Shown piece by piece: positions 43,140-52,058 of a stretch of 64,000 bases of DNA. Within the stretch, counting starts at the first letter, position 1. Each line of letters opens with the position of its first letter. The notes under the pieces are model-generated. The model made no database searches. It saw only the letters and a list, made by a program, of their open reading frames with translations, and was not told the origin of the DNA. A program made the translations under genes and the position numbers. This DNA comes from Streptomyces abyssalis (GTDB taxonomy: Bacteria > Actinomycetota > Actinomycetes > Streptomycetales > Streptomycetaceae). The stretch is taken from positions 178,207 through 242,206 of the forward strand of contig NZ_LJGT01000041.1 in NCBI RefSeq assembly GCF_001751365.1. Direction: 5' to 3'.

Positions 43140-43544
43140 GCGGTGGTGGTGAGGCCGCTGTGCGGCTGTGAACGTTCGAGGAGAGGCCGCGGAAAGGGAC
43201 TTGAGGCCGGTCACGGGCCAGGCTCAGGCCCGCTTTGACCCGTGTGGGTGCGCCCCGGTAAGCTGCCGGTTCGTTGTGTGTATTGGCTTGCTCATTCTCA
43301 CGTGGGAGGGCCTTACACCCCGGCCCACCGGCCGATGACCAGCGATCAGCACACGCGGCCCGCGTCACCGTAGTGCGGTCAAGGCTGACGTGATCTGCCA
43401 GGTGGCCTTGTCAGGACCTTTCCCGTGGCCCTCCGGGGCTCAAGGGAGACGTCCCCCCAGCCCTCAGCGGGCCTGGGGAGGCCCCGTCTCCCAGGCTCTC
43501 GCGGGCCTGGGGACACCCCACTAGAAGAAGCGAAGGCTACGACA
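43140..43544 (+). promoter_or_regulatory. rplM promoter and leader
   Basis: TTGACC (43235-43240) and TAAGCT (43259-43264) with 18-base spacing form a good promoter. The remaining leader (about 270 bases) has no gene and carries two copies of the GGGCCTGGGG hairpin element (43467-43486 and 43501-43520) shortly before the GTG start. Confidence 0.65.
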
Positions 43545-43988
43545 GTGCGTACGTACAGCCCCAAGCCCGGCGACGTCCAGCGCCAGTGGCATGTCATCGA
43601 CGCGCAGGACGTTGTCCTGGGCCGTCTGGCCACCCAGGCCGCCACCCTTCTCCGGGGCAAGCACAAGCCGGTTTACGCGCCTCACGTGGACACCGGCGAC
43701 TTCGTCATCGTCATCAACGCCGACAAGGTGCACCTGTCCGGCAACAAGCGGACCCAGAAGCTGGCCTACCGCCACTCCGGCTACCCGGGTGGTCTGCGGT
43801 CGGTCCGCTATGACGAGCTGCTGGAGAAGAACCCCGCGAAGGCCGTCGAGAAGGCCGTCAAGGGCATGCTCCCCAAGAACACCCTGGGCCGCCAGATGCT
43901 CTCGAAGCTGAAGGTGTATGCGGGTGACCAGCACCCGCACGGCGCCCAGAAGCCCGTGCCGTTCGAGATCAGCCAGGTCGCGCAGTAA
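43545..43988 (+). CDS. rplM: 50S ribosomal protein L13
   Basis: L13 is an early 50S assembly protein. I start at GTG 43545 (147 residues, MRTYSPKPGDVQRQWHVIDA). The conserved LGRLATQAATLLRGKHKP and GMLPKNTLGRQMLSKLKVY segments are present. GAAGAAGCGAAGG precedes the start. rpsI follows after 42 bases. Confidence 0.96.
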   Translation: MRTYSPKPGDVQRQWHVIDAQDVVLGRLATQAATLLRGKHKPVYAPHVDTGDFVIVINADKVHLSGNKRTQKLAYRHSGYPGGLRSVRYDELLEKNPAKAVEKAVKGMLPKNTLGRQMLSKLKVYAGDQHPHGAQKPVPFEISQVAQ

Positions 43989-44030
43989 GTCCGGCCACCG
44001 ACCCGATACAGAGAGAAGTTGAGGAGAACC

Positions 44031-44534
44031 GTGGCCGAGACCACTGCTGAGACCCCCGTCGAGGGCGTCGAGGAGTACACGACCGAGACCCCCGAGGCGC
44101 CGGAGGAGTTCACCTCCGAGTCGCTCGCATCCCGCTTCGGCGACCCGCAGCCGGCCGCCGGCACGGGGCGCCGCAAGAACGCCGTCGCCCGTGTCCGTAT
44201 CGTCCCGGGCAGCGGCAAGTGGAAGATCAACGGTCGCACCCTCGAGGGCTACTTCCCCAACAAGGTGCACCAGCAGGAAGTCAACGAGCCCTTCAAGGTG
44301 CTCGAGCTGGACGACCGCTACGACATCGTCGCCCGCATCAACGGCGGCGGCATCTCGGGTCAGGCCGGCGCGCTGCGCCTCGGCGTGGCCCGTGCGCTGA
44401 ACGAGGCGGACGCGGACAACAACCGTGGCCCGCTGAAGAAGGCCGGCTTCCTCACGCGTGACGCTCGCGCCGTCGAGCGCAAGAAGGCCGGTCTGAAGAA
44501 GGCCCGTAAGGGCACGCAGTACAGCAAGCGCTGA
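44031..44534 (+). CDS. rpsI: 30S ribosomal protein S9
   Basis: S9 has a C-terminal tail reaching the P-site tRNA. I start at GTG 44031 (167 residues, MAETTAETPVEG), with GAGGAGAACC upstream. An acidic N-terminal extension (1-50) typical of Streptomyces precedes the core (GRRKNAVARVRIVPGSG). The tail ends QYSKR with the functional C-terminal Lys-Arg. Confidence 0.96.
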   Translation: MAETTAETPVEGVEEYTTETPEAPEEFTSESLASRFGDPQPAAGTGRRKNAVARVRIVPGSGKWKINGRTLEGYFPNKVHQQEVNEPFKVLELDDRYDIVARINGGGISGQAGALRLGVARALNEADADNNRGPLKKAGFLTRDARAVERKKAGLKKARKGTQYSKR

Positions 44535-44575
44535 CGCGCCGTCCTGGCTGCGCTGCCCGCAGCAGCGACACGAAC

Positions 44576-44609
44576 CGCCCCGGGGGTACGAAACCGTGCC
44601 CCCGGGGCG
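44576..44609 (+). terminator. Terminator after rpsI
   Basis: A 14-bp stem (44576-44589 with 44596-44609) closes a GAAACC loop and is followed by TTCG. It ends the rplM-rpsI transcript. Confidence 0.85.
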
Positions 44610-45026
44610 TTCGTCTATGAGGTTGCCGCGGAAGGTACCGGAGCAGCCGGTCCGGGCGCCGGGGGAGCGGCGGCCGCGCGGGCCAAGCGGCCGGCGGGCC
44701 GCTCCGGGCATGCCAATCGCGTGCACTCGGTATACAACGTGTCGCGACGGGCACTTTTGCTGAGTGCGGGCGGTACGTGAGCGTGCCGGGCACCGGGAGC
44801 GCGCCAGACCGGGCCGCGGCGGATACCTTGCACGGACGGGTACGGGCCCGGCGTCGGGTCCGGGCCTCCCGCACGCAGCAGGTCGCGGCCGGGTCGCGGC
44901 CAGGCCGTGTCCGCCTCGTACACGGCTCCCATGCGCCCCATATGCGGCTCGTATACAGCTCGTATCCGGTCGGGAACACCCCTCGGCCCGGTACTCGGAC
45001 TCGACTCGGACTCGGAGGAACCACAA
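44610..45026 (+). other. glmM upstream region
   Basis: No convincing gene is seen in these 417 bases. Short repeats occur, notably CTCGTA-type units (44913-44970). Any promoter is not clear to me. The glmM ribosome binding site GGAGGA is at 45013-45018. Confidence 0.5.
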
Positions 45027-46385
45027 GTGGGACGACTCTTCGGAACGGACGGTGTGCGCGGTGTCGCCAACGAGGGGCTGACCGCCGAGCTGGCGCTCGG
45101 CCTGTCGGTCTCGGCGGCACATGTGCTCGCTGAAGTGGGCTCGTTCGAGGGACACCGGCCGGTGGCCGTGGTCGGGCGGGACCCACGAGCGTCCGGGGAG
45201 TTCCTGGAGGCCGCCGTTGTCGCCGGTCTGGCGGGCGCCGGTGTCGACGTCCTGCGTGTGGGCGTGCTGCCGACCCCGGCTGTCGCCTACCTCACCGGGT
45301 CGCTCGGCGCGGACCTCGGCGTGATGCTCTCCGCCAGCCACAACCCCATGCCCGACAACGGCATCAAGTTCTTCGCACAGGGCGGCCACAAGCTCGCCGA
45401 CGAGCTGGAGGACCGCATCGAGGCGCTCTACCACGAGCACGGCACGGGCCAGCCGTGGGACCGCCCGACGGGCTCCGCCGTGGGCCGCGTCCGCGACTAC
45501 GACGAGGGCTTCGACAACTACGTGGCGCACCTCGTGGGCGTACTGCCGAACCGGCTCGACGGGCTGAAGGTCGTCATCGACGGGGCCAACGGCGCGGCCT
45601 CACGGGTCTCACCGGAGGCGTTCGCACGCGCGGGCGCCGAGGTCGTCACCATCGGCGCGGACCCCGACGGCCTCAACATCAACGACGGCTGCGGCTCGAC
45701 CCATCTGGACGGACTCCGCGCGGCCGTCGTGGAGCACGGCGCGGACCTCGGCGTGGCGCACGACGGTGACGCCGACCGCTGCCTGGCCGTCGACGCACAC
45801 GGTGAGGTCGTCGACGGCGACCAGATCCTCGCGGTGCTGGCGGTCGCCATGCGGGACGCGGACCGCCTGCGCAAGGACACCGTGGTGGCCACGGTCATGT
45901 CGAACCTCGGCTTCCGGCTGGCCATGGGCCGTGAGGGCATCGAGGTCCTCCAGACCGCGGTCGGCGACCGCTACGTGCTGGAGGAGATGAAGCGCGGCGG
46001 ATACGCGCTGGGCGGCGAGCAGTCAGGGCACGTGATCGTGCTCGACCACGCCACCACCGGGGACGGCACGCTGACGGGCCTGATGCTCGCAGCACGCGTC
46101 GCCACGACGGGCAAGCCGCTCGCGGAGCTGGCGAGCGTCATGGAGCGGCTGCCGCAGGTGCTGATCAACGTGCGGGACGTGGACAAGGGCCGGGTGGAGA
46201 CGTCCGGAGAGCTGGCCGCGGCCGTCAACGACGCGGAACGTGAGCTGGGCGCGACGGGCAGGGTCCTGCTCCGCTCGTCCGGCACCGAGCCGCTGGTACG
46301 GGTCATGGTGGAGGCCGCGGACAGCGAGCAGGCCGAGGCCGTGGCGGGCCGGCTGGCCGACGTCGTGAAGAGCTCGCTCGGCTGA
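45027..46385 (+). CDS. glmM: Phosphoglucosamine mutase
   Basis: GlmM converts glucosamine-6-phosphate to glucosamine-1-phosphate for peptidoglycan. The 452-residue protein from GTG 45027 begins MGRLFGTDGVRGVAN. It has the phosphoserine loop SASHNP (Ser104), the metal loop DGDADRC, and the sugar loop GGEQSGH. The C-terminal RSSGTEPLVRVMVEA binds phosphate. It follows rplM-rpsI, as usual, and converges on coaA. Confidence 0.96.
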   Translation: MGRLFGTDGVRGVANEGLTAELALGLSVSAAHVLAEVGSFEGHRPVAVVGRDPRASGEFLEAAVVAGLAGAGVDVLRVGVLPTPAVAYLTGSLGADLGVMLSASHNPMPDNGIKFFAQGGHKLADELEDRIEALYHEHGTGQPWDRPTGSAVGRVRDYDEGFDNYVAHLVGVLPNRLDGLKVVIDGANGAASRVSPEAFARAGAEVVTIGADPDGLNINDGCGSTHLDGLRAAVVEHGADLGVAHDGDADRCLAVDAHGEVVDGDQILAVLAVAMRDADRLRKDTVVATVMSNLGFRLAMGREGIEVLQTAVGDRYVLEEMKRGGYALGGEQSGHVIVLDHATTGDGTLTGLMLAARVATTGKPLAELASVMERLPQVLINVRDVDKGRVETSGELAAAVNDAERELGATGRVLLRSSGTEPLVRVMVEAADSEQAEAVAGRLADVVKSSLG

Positions 46386-46426
46386 CGGCAAGGGCGGTGC
46401 GACCGTCACCGGTCAGCCCGCCACGG

Positions 46427-46470
46427 CTCAGTCCGGCCCGGCCCGGCACCGCTCAGTCCGGCCCGGCCCG
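46427..46470 (+). repeat. 20-bp direct repeat between glmM and coaA
   Basis: GCTCAGTCCGGCCCGGCCCG occurs at 46427-46446 and again at 46451-46470. It sits between the convergent ends of glmM and coaA. Confidence 0.7.
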
Positions 46471-46478
46471 CCCGGCCC

Positions 46479-47459
46479 TCAGAGCTTCCGCAGCGAGAGC
46501 CGCTCGACCTTGTGGTCCGCGCCCTTGTGCAACTGCAGCGTCGCGCGCCCGCGCGTGGGCGCGATGTTCTGCCGCAGGTTGGGCTCGTTGATGGTGTGCC
46601 ATGTGCGGCGCGCGTAGTCGAGCGCCTCGTCCTCCGTCACCTGCGTGTAGCGGTGGAAGTAGGAGCGCGGGTTCTGGAAGGCGGTGTCGCGCAGCGCGCG
46701 GAAGCGGTTGAGGTACCAGGCCTCGATGTCGCTCGTACGGGCGTCGACGTAGACGGAGAAGTCGAAGTAGTCGGCGAGGGCGAGCCGGGTACGGCCGTCC
46801 TTGCCGGGAAGCGCCGGCTGGAGCACGTTCAGCCCCTCGACGATCAGGATGTCCGGGCGCCGCACCGTGAGCCGTTCCCCGGGGACCCGGTCGTAGATGA
46901 GGTGCGAGTAGACGGGCGCGGTCACATCCGGCTTGCCGGCCTTCACGTCCGCGACGAACCTCGTGAGAGCGCGGCGGTCGTACGACTCGGGGAAGCCCTT
47001 GCGCGACATCAGCCCGCGCTCCTGCAGCTCCGCCGTGGGGAGCAGGAAGCCGTCCGTGGTGACGAGTTCGACGCGCGGGTGCTCCGGCCAGCGGGCGAGG
47101 AGCGCCTGCAGCAGCCGGGAGACCGTGGACTTGCCGACGGCGACGCTTCCCGCGACGCCGATCACGAAGGGCGTCCCGTGCTGTCCCCCGTTCCCTCCGT
47201 CTTCTCCCGGCTCAACCGGGCGGCGACTCCAGTCGCTGAGGAACGTGTTCACCGCGTCGCGGAGGCCTTGCGTCGCGGCGACGTAGAGGTTGAGCAGGCG
47301 GGAGAGCGGCAGGAAGACCTCGCGCACCTCGTCGAGGTCGACGACGTCGCCGAGGCCGCGCAGCTCCTCCACCTCGGCGGCGGTCAGGGGCAGCGGCGTG
47401 CGTTCGCGCAGCGCGCTCCATTCGGCGCGTGAGAGTTCGACGTAAGGCTTGGCCGGCAC
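46479..47459 (-). CDS. coaA: Type I pantothenate kinase
   Basis: CoaA phosphorylates pantothenate, the first step to CoA. The 326-residue enzyme from GTG (MPAKPYVELSRAEWSALRE) has the P loop GVAGSVAVGKST (101-112) and the conserved TTDGFLLP and RKGFPESYD motifs. The upstream in-frame extension is not conserved. It is on the minus strand between glmM and a small + strand gene. Confidence 0.95.
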   Translation of the reverse strand: MPAKPYVELSRAEWSALRERTPLPLTAAEVEELRGLGDVVDLDEVREVFLPLSRLLNLYVAATQGLRDAVNTFLSDWSRRPVEPGEDGGNGGQHGTPFVIGVAGSVAVGKSTVSRLLQALLARWPEHPRVELVTTDGFLLPTAELQERGLMSRKGFPESYDRRALTRFVADVKAGKPDVTAPVYSHLIYDRVPGERLTVRRPDILIVEGLNVLQPALPGKDGRTRLALADYFDFSVYVDARTSDIEAWYLNRFRALRDTAFQNPRSYFHRYTQVTEDEALDYARRTWHTINEPNLRQNIAPTRGRATLQLHKGADHKVERLSLRKL

Positions 47460-47613
47460 GCGACCATTCTGCGCCGTGGCCGGTGGCCGGGACCCGTCGG
47501 GTGGCTGCCGGAACGGGACGGCGGAGGGGCGGGGTGACACGTACGAACCGTGCGTGAAAATAGGATGTGCAGACGGTGTACGGCTGGTGGGGTTTGGCGC
47601 TACGTTTCGCGGC

Positions 47614-47874
47614 ATGTCCCTCCGCATCGGCCGTATGAGCCGCAAACACCGCATGCGAAGACGACCCGCCCTGCTCGTGTCACCGCCGGACCGGGACTTC
47701 GCCGCCCGCATACAGAGCGATCTGGCGCTGGACGACCTGCCTGATGAGGACCTCGCCGAGGATCTCTCCGAGAGCCTCGACATGTACGTCCTGGGCAGCA
47801 AGCCGCGCTGCGAGGAAGCGGAATATCTGGAACTGGTCGAGGACGCCATAGAGCGGATGGCCCGCGGCCGCTGA
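47614..47874 (+). CDS. Small acidic protein of unknown function
   Basis: The 86-residue product has a basic N-terminus (MSLRIGRMSRKHRMRRR) and an acidic second half (LALDDLPDEDLAEDLSESL, then EAEYLELVEDAIERMARG) likely helical. It is divergent from coaA and followed by 28-bp tandem repeats. A -10-like TAGGAT lies at 47561-47566. ATG 47635 is an alternative start. The composition looks like a real gene, but I recognise no family. Confidence 0.55.
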   Translation: MSLRIGRMSRKHRMRRRPALLVSPPDRDFAARIQSDLALDDLPDEDLAEDLSESLDMYVLGSKPRCEEAEYLELVEDAIERMARGR

Positions 47875-47905
47875 GCGCACCCCGTCGCCCGTCCGCACGT
47901 TCGCG

Positions 47906-47989
47906 CCCGGCCCACGCCGGCGTCCGGCTGCACCCCGGCCCACGCCGGCGTCCGGCTGCACCCCGGCGCACGCCGTCGTCCGGCCGCGG
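47906..47989 (+). repeat. 28-bp tandem repeat, three copies
   Basis: Units at 47906-47933 and 47934-47961 are identical; a third (47962-47989) is degenerate. They lie between the small acidic protein gene and the glutaminase gene. Confidence 0.85.
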
Positions 47990-48009
47990 TCACGTTCTAG
48001 GGTGCTCGC

Positions 48010-48783
48010 ATGTGCGGAATCGTTGCGTACGCGGGAGGGCGTTCCGCCCTCGGTGTCCTGCTCGGCGGACTGCCCCTGCTCGAACACCCGGACTGCGACT
48101 CCGCGGGGCTCGCGCTGCTCGTCGACGGCGGACTGGCCGCGGCGAAGAAGACGGGGACGCTCGACGACCTTCGGCGGGAGCTGAGGCTGCGTCCGCTTCC
48201 CGCCGCGACGACCGGCATCGGTCACCTTCGCCGTGCCACGCACGGGTCGCCCACGGACCTCAACGCACACCCGCACCTGGACGGTTCGGGCCGCGTGGCG
48301 GTCGTACAGAACGGGGACATCGCCGATCACGGACGGCTGCGGGACGAACTCGCTTCCCGTGGCCACGAGTTGGTGTCGGAGACGGACACCGAGGCGGCCG
48401 CGCATCTGCTCGCCGGGCACTACTCCTCCTGCGGCGACCCGGCCGAGGCGATGCGTCAGGTCTGCCGTCAGCTCACCGGTTCCTTCGCGCTCGTGGCCGT
48501 GCACGCCGACGAGCCGGACGTGGTCGTGGGCGGGTGCCGCGGGCTGCCGCTCATTCTGGGCACCGGTGACGGCGAGACGTTCCTGGCATCGGACCCGGCG
48601 GCGTTCGCGCCGCACACCGGCGAGGCAGCCGCCGTCGGCGACGACCGGGTCGTGACGGTGCGTCCGGAGGGCGCGTGGGTCACGGATCTGGACGGGGTGC
48701 CGGTGGATCCGCGCCCGTACGAAGTGCGGCCCGGCTCCCGCGACGGGCGGGGCGAGGACGAGGTCGTCGGGGGTTCCAGATGA
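48010..48783 (+). CDS. Stand-alone class II glutamine amidotransferase, GlmS N-terminal type
   Basis: The 257-residue protein is a class II glutaminase domain. It has the nucleophile Cys2 after Met1 (MCGIVAYAGG), DSAGLAL, Arg74 in HLRRATHG, Asn101-Gly102 (oxyanion) and Asp126 in SETDTE, the order of GlmS. The usual Trp after the Arg is Arg75. The protein stops near the domain boundary; no isomerase domain is present, and acpS begins at once (ATGA overlap). From memory, Streptomyces encode full-length glmS near this place. It may make ammonia for an unknown partner or be a remnant. Confidence 0.8.
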   Translation: MCGIVAYAGGRSALGVLLGGLPLLEHPDCDSAGLALLVDGGLAAAKKTGTLDDLRRELRLRPLPAATTGIGHLRRATHGSPTDLNAHPHLDGSGRVAVVQNGDIADHGRLRDELASRGHELVSETDTEAAAHLLAGHYSSCGDPAEAMRQVCRQLTGSFALVAVHADEPDVVVGGCRGLPLILGTGDGETFLASDPAAFAPHTGEAAAVGDDRVVTVRPEGAWVTDLDGVPVDPRPYEVRPGSRDGRGEDEVVGGSR

Positions 48784-49148
48784 TCGTGGGAGTCGGCATC
48801 GACGTCGCCGCGGTCGACCGGTTCGCGCAGGCGCTGGAGCGCACCCCCACGCTGGCCGGACGGCTCTTCGTCGACGCCGAGTTGTGGCTGCCCAGCGGTG
48901 AGAGGCGGGGTGTGGCCTCCCTCGCCGCGCGCTTCGCCGCGAAGGAGGCGCTGGCCAAGGCACTCGGGGCGCCCGGAGGCCTGAGCTGGACCGACGCGGA
49001 AGTGGTGCAGGCCGACTCGGGACAGCCGTCGCTGACGGTACGGGGGACGGTGGCGGCACGCGCCGAGGCGCTGGGGGTGCGGGGATGGCATCTCTCGCTG
49101 TCGCACGACGCGGGCATCGCATCCGCCGTGGTGATCGCGGAGGGGTAG
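48780..49148 (+). CDS. acpS: Holo-[acyl-carrier-protein] synthase
   Basis: AcpS transfers phosphopantetheine from CoA to ACP. The 122-residue protein from ATG 48780 has magnesium ligands Asp8 (GVGIDVAAVDRF) and Glu56 (FAAKEALAKALG) and the C-terminal SLSHDAGIASAVVIAE. Its start overlaps the glutaminase stop by four bases, suggesting coupling. CoaA, which feeds CoA synthesis, is encoded close by. Confidence 0.95.
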   Translation: MIVGVGIDVAAVDRFAQALERTPTLAGRLFVDAELWLPSGERRGVASLAARFAAKEALAKALGAPGGLSWTDAEVVQADSGQPSLTVRGTVAARAEALGVRGWHLSLSHDAGIASAVVIAEG

Positions 49149-49272
49149 GGCTTCGAACCCGGCCGCCGGCGGTGAGCCCTTGGGGTGAGCCCGCCGGGGT
49201 CGGGCCCGCCTGGGGTGAGCCGTCGTCACGTTCCTGTGGTCGGCCCTGCTGGTGCGCCGTCAGACTGGTGGC

Positions 49273-50745
49273 ATGAGGACTGCGTACAGCGTGGAGACCG
49301 TACGGGCCGCCGAGCGCGAACTGATGGAACGGCTGGCCCCCGGTGTGCTGATGCAGCGCGCCGCGGCCGGCCTGGCGGCCGCGTGCTCGGGGCTTCTCGG
49401 ACGGACGTACGGCAGCCGCGTCGTGCTCCTCGTCGGCAGCGGCGACAACGGCGGCGACGCCCTCCATGCGGGAGCGCGCCTCGCCCGGCGCGGGGCAGGC
49501 GTCACCGCCGTACTGCTGTCTCCCGAGCGGGTACACGAGGGCGGGCTCGCCGCACTGCGTGCCGCGGGCGGGCGTGTGCAGGCGGCGCCGGGGACGGTCG
49601 TGGAGGGCGCGCCCGTCCCCGTCGAACCGGTCGTCGCGCGCGCGGACCTCGTCGTGGACGGGATCGTGGGCATCGGCGGCAAGGGCGGGCTGCGCCCGTC
49701 GGCCGTGGAGCTGGCGGAGTTGGTGGAGCGGGTGCGCGCGCCGGTCGTGAGCGTGGACCTGCCGAGTGGCGTGGACGCGGACACCGGCGAGGTGCCGGGT
49801 GTGGCGGTACGGGCGGACGCGACGGTGACGTTCGGCGCGTACAAGCCGGGCCTGCTGCTCGACCCGGCGCGCGAGTACGCCGGGGCGCTGCGCCTTGTCG
49901 ACATCGGGCTCGGCCCGTTCCTGGGCGACGCTCCTGCGGCGGAGGCGCTCCAGCACGCCGACGTGAACGAACTGCTGCCCCGCCCCGGCGCGGAGAGCGA
50001 CAAGTACAGGCGTGGTGTGGTCGGCGTCGTCGCCGGGTCGGCGCGCTATCCCGGGGCGGCCGTGCTCACGGTGTCGGGTGCGCTGCGCGGCGGCGCCGGA
50101 GCCGTGCGTTATGTGGGTCCCGCCGCGGATGCGGTGATCGCCCGCCACCCCGAGACGCTGGTGTCCGCGGGCCCGCCGAGCAAGGCCGGCCGGGTGCAGG
50201 CCTGGTCGGTCGGTTCGGGCCTGGGCGAGGACCGGGACCGGCTGGAGGACGTGCTGGCCGCGCCGGTGCCGGTGCTCATCGATGCCGACGGGCTGCGTCT
50301 CGCGGACGAGCAGGCGCTGCGGGCCCGTACGGCACCCACGGTGCTGACTCCGCACGCGGGAGAGGCCGCCGCGCTGCTCGGCTGGGAGCGCAGTGAGGTC
50401 GAGGCCCGCCGCCTGGCCGCCGTACGGGAGCTCGCGCGGCGCACGGGCGCGACGGTGCTGCTGAAGGGGTCGACGACCCTCGTGGCCGGCCCCGGCGGTG
50501 TCCGCGTCAACCCGACGGGCAGCGGCTGGCTGGCCACCGCCGGGACCGGGGACGTGCTGTCGGGGCTGATCGGTTCGCTGCTGGCGGGCGGACTGGAGGC
50601 ACTGGAGGCGGCGTCCGTGGGCGCGTACGTGCACGGCATGGCGGGCCGCCTCGCGCCACGGCCCGCCGGCGCGTCCGATGTGGCGGACGCACTGACGGCG
50701 GCCTGGCGCGACCTGCTGCGGGACGGTGAGCCGGCGGCCCGCTGA
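49273..50745 (+). CDS. nnr: Bifunctional NAD(P)H-hydrate epimerase/dehydratase
   Basis: The enzyme repairs damaged NAD(P)H. The N-terminal epimerase domain (about 1-215) has the GSGDNGGDAL motif (55-64) and the C-terminal ADP-dependent dehydratase (about 230-490) has NPTGSGWLATAGTGDVLSG near residue 430. The 490-residue product from ATG 49273 is a normal fusion length. It lies between acpS and alr, as in many actinobacteria. Confidence 0.94.
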   Translation: MRTAYSVETVRAAERELMERLAPGVLMQRAAAGLAAACSGLLGRTYGSRVVLLVGSGDNGGDALHAGARLARRGAGVTAVLLSPERVHEGGLAALRAAGGRVQAAPGTVVEGAPVPVEPVVARADLVVDGIVGIGGKGGLRPSAVELAELVERVRAPVVSVDLPSGVDADTGEVPGVAVRADATVTFGAYKPGLLLDPAREYAGALRLVDIGLGPFLGDAPAAEALQHADVNELLPRPGAESDKYRRGVVGVVAGSARYPGAAVLTVSGALRGGAGAVRYVGPAADAVIARHPETLVSAGPPSKAGRVQAWSVGSGLGEDRDRLEDVLAAPVPVLIDADGLRLADEQALRARTAPTVLTPHAGEAAALLGWERSEVEARRLAAVRELARRTGATVLLKGSTTLVAGPGGVRVNPTGSGWLATAGTGDVLSGLIGSLLAGGLEALEAASVGAYVHGMAGRLAPRPAGASDVADALTAAWRDLLRDGEPAAR

Positions 50746-50861
50746 AGTACGGGGTCGGCCGAGGCGTCGCAAGCGGTTCTCACGCATGCGTACGGACCGG
50801 GGGACGCCGCCGGAACGGCACGGGGAAAGGCCGTACCGGGGGTGCCTGAGACACTGAGAGC

Positions 50862-52055
50862 GTGAACGACCTCTCCAGCCCCACCGCTCTCCCGGCGCCA
50901 CCCGGAAGCGAGGCGCTCCGCGCCCGTGCCGAGATCGACCTGGACGCCGTACGCGCCAACGTCCGCGCGCTGCGGGCCCGTGCGCCCCGCGCCGAGCTGA
51001 TGGCCGTGGTGAAGTCCGGCGGATACGGGCACGGTGCCGTGCCCTGCGCACGCGCGGCGCGCGAGGCGGGCGCGTCCTGGCTGGGCACCGCCACGCCGCA
51101 GGAAGCGCTGGAGCTGCGGGCCGCCGGTGACACCGGACGGCTGATGAGCTGGCTGTGGACGCCGGGCGGGCCCTGGCAGGAGGCGATCGAGGCGGACATC
51201 GACGTCTCGGCGAGCGCGCTGTGGGCACTGGAGGAGATCGTCGCGGCGGCCCGCAGGAGCTGCCGCACCGCACGTGTACACCTCAAGGCCGACACGGGCC
51301 TGGGCCGCGGCGGCTGCCAGCCCGCCGACTGGCCGGACCTCGTCGCCGCCGCGCGCGCCGCCGAGGCCGGGGGAGCGGTACGCGTCGCGGGAGTCTGGTC
51401 GCACTTCGCATGCGCCGACGAGCCCGGTCACCCGGCCAACGCCGCGCAGCTCGACGCCTTCCGGGACGCGCTCAAGATCGCGGAGCGGGCCGGTCTCGAC
51501 CCGGAGGTGCGGCACCACGCGAACTCGGCCGCGACGCTGACTCTCCCGGAGTCCCACTTCGACCTCGTACGGCCGGGGGTCTCCGTCTACGGGCTCTCGC
51601 CGTCCCCCGAGGTCGGGGTCGCGGCCGAGCTCGGGCTGCGCCCGGCGATGACCCTGAGCGCCTCGCTCGCGCTGGTGAAGCAGGTGCCCGCGGGCCACGG
51701 CGTCAGCTACGGGCACGACTACCGCACGGCGGGCGCGACCGCCCTCGGCCTCGTGCCGCTGGGCTACGCGGACGGTGTGCCGCGGCACGCATCCGGTACG
51801 GCGCCGGTGCTGGCCGCCGGCAAGTGGCGGACGGTGGCGGGGCGCGTGGCCATGGACCAGTTCGTGGTCGACCTCGGCGGCGACGCGGCCGCCGCGGGAG
51901 ACGAGGTCGTGCTCTTCGGCCCCGGCGACCGCGGCGAGCCGACGGCGGAGGACTGGGCGCGCGCGGCGGGGACCATCTCGTACGAGATCGTTACGCGGAT
52001 CAGCGCCCGGGTATCACGGATTCATACGAACGAACGGGCGAATACGGGGGGCTGA
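50862..52055 (+). CDS. alr: Alanine racemase
   Basis: Alr interconverts L- and D-alanine for peptidoglycan using PLP. The 397-residue protein has the Schiff-base Lys51 (VVKSGGYGHG) and the second catalytic Tyr283 (GVSYGHDY), with Arg in the HFACAD and RPGVSVYG regions. The residues after Lys51, normally Ala/Ser-Asp/Asn-Ala/Gly, read SGG here. Length is normal. The GTG start lies three bases before the next gene's neighbourhood. Confidence 0.92.
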   Translation: MNDLSSPTALPAPPGSEALRARAEIDLDAVRANVRALRARAPRAELMAVVKSGGYGHGAVPCARAAREAGASWLGTATPQEALELRAAGDTGRLMSWLWTPGGPWQEAIEADIDVSASALWALEEIVAAARRSCRTARVHLKADTGLGRGGCQPADWPDLVAAARAAEAGGAVRVAGVWSHFACADEPGHPANAAQLDAFRDALKIAERAGLDPEVRHHANSAATLTLPESHFDLVRPGVSVYGLSPSPEVGVAAELGLRPAMTLSASLALVKQVPAGHGVSYGHDYRTAGATALGLVPLGYADGVPRHASGTAPVLAAGKWRTVAGRVAMDQFVVDLGGDAAAAGDEVVLFGPGDRGEPTAEDWARAAGTISYEIVTRISARVSRIHTNERANTGG

Positions 52056-52058
52056 GCG

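Noticed and set aside
41439..43214. Minus-strand extension of the anchored protein to 875 codons
   Set aside because: The additional sequence runs opposite the ABC-F gene and is a shadow.
47680..51273. Minus-strand open frame of 1197 codons through the glutaminase, acpS and nnr genes
   Set aside because: It spans several plus-strand genes and reads as low-complexity Arg/Pro/Ala sequence.
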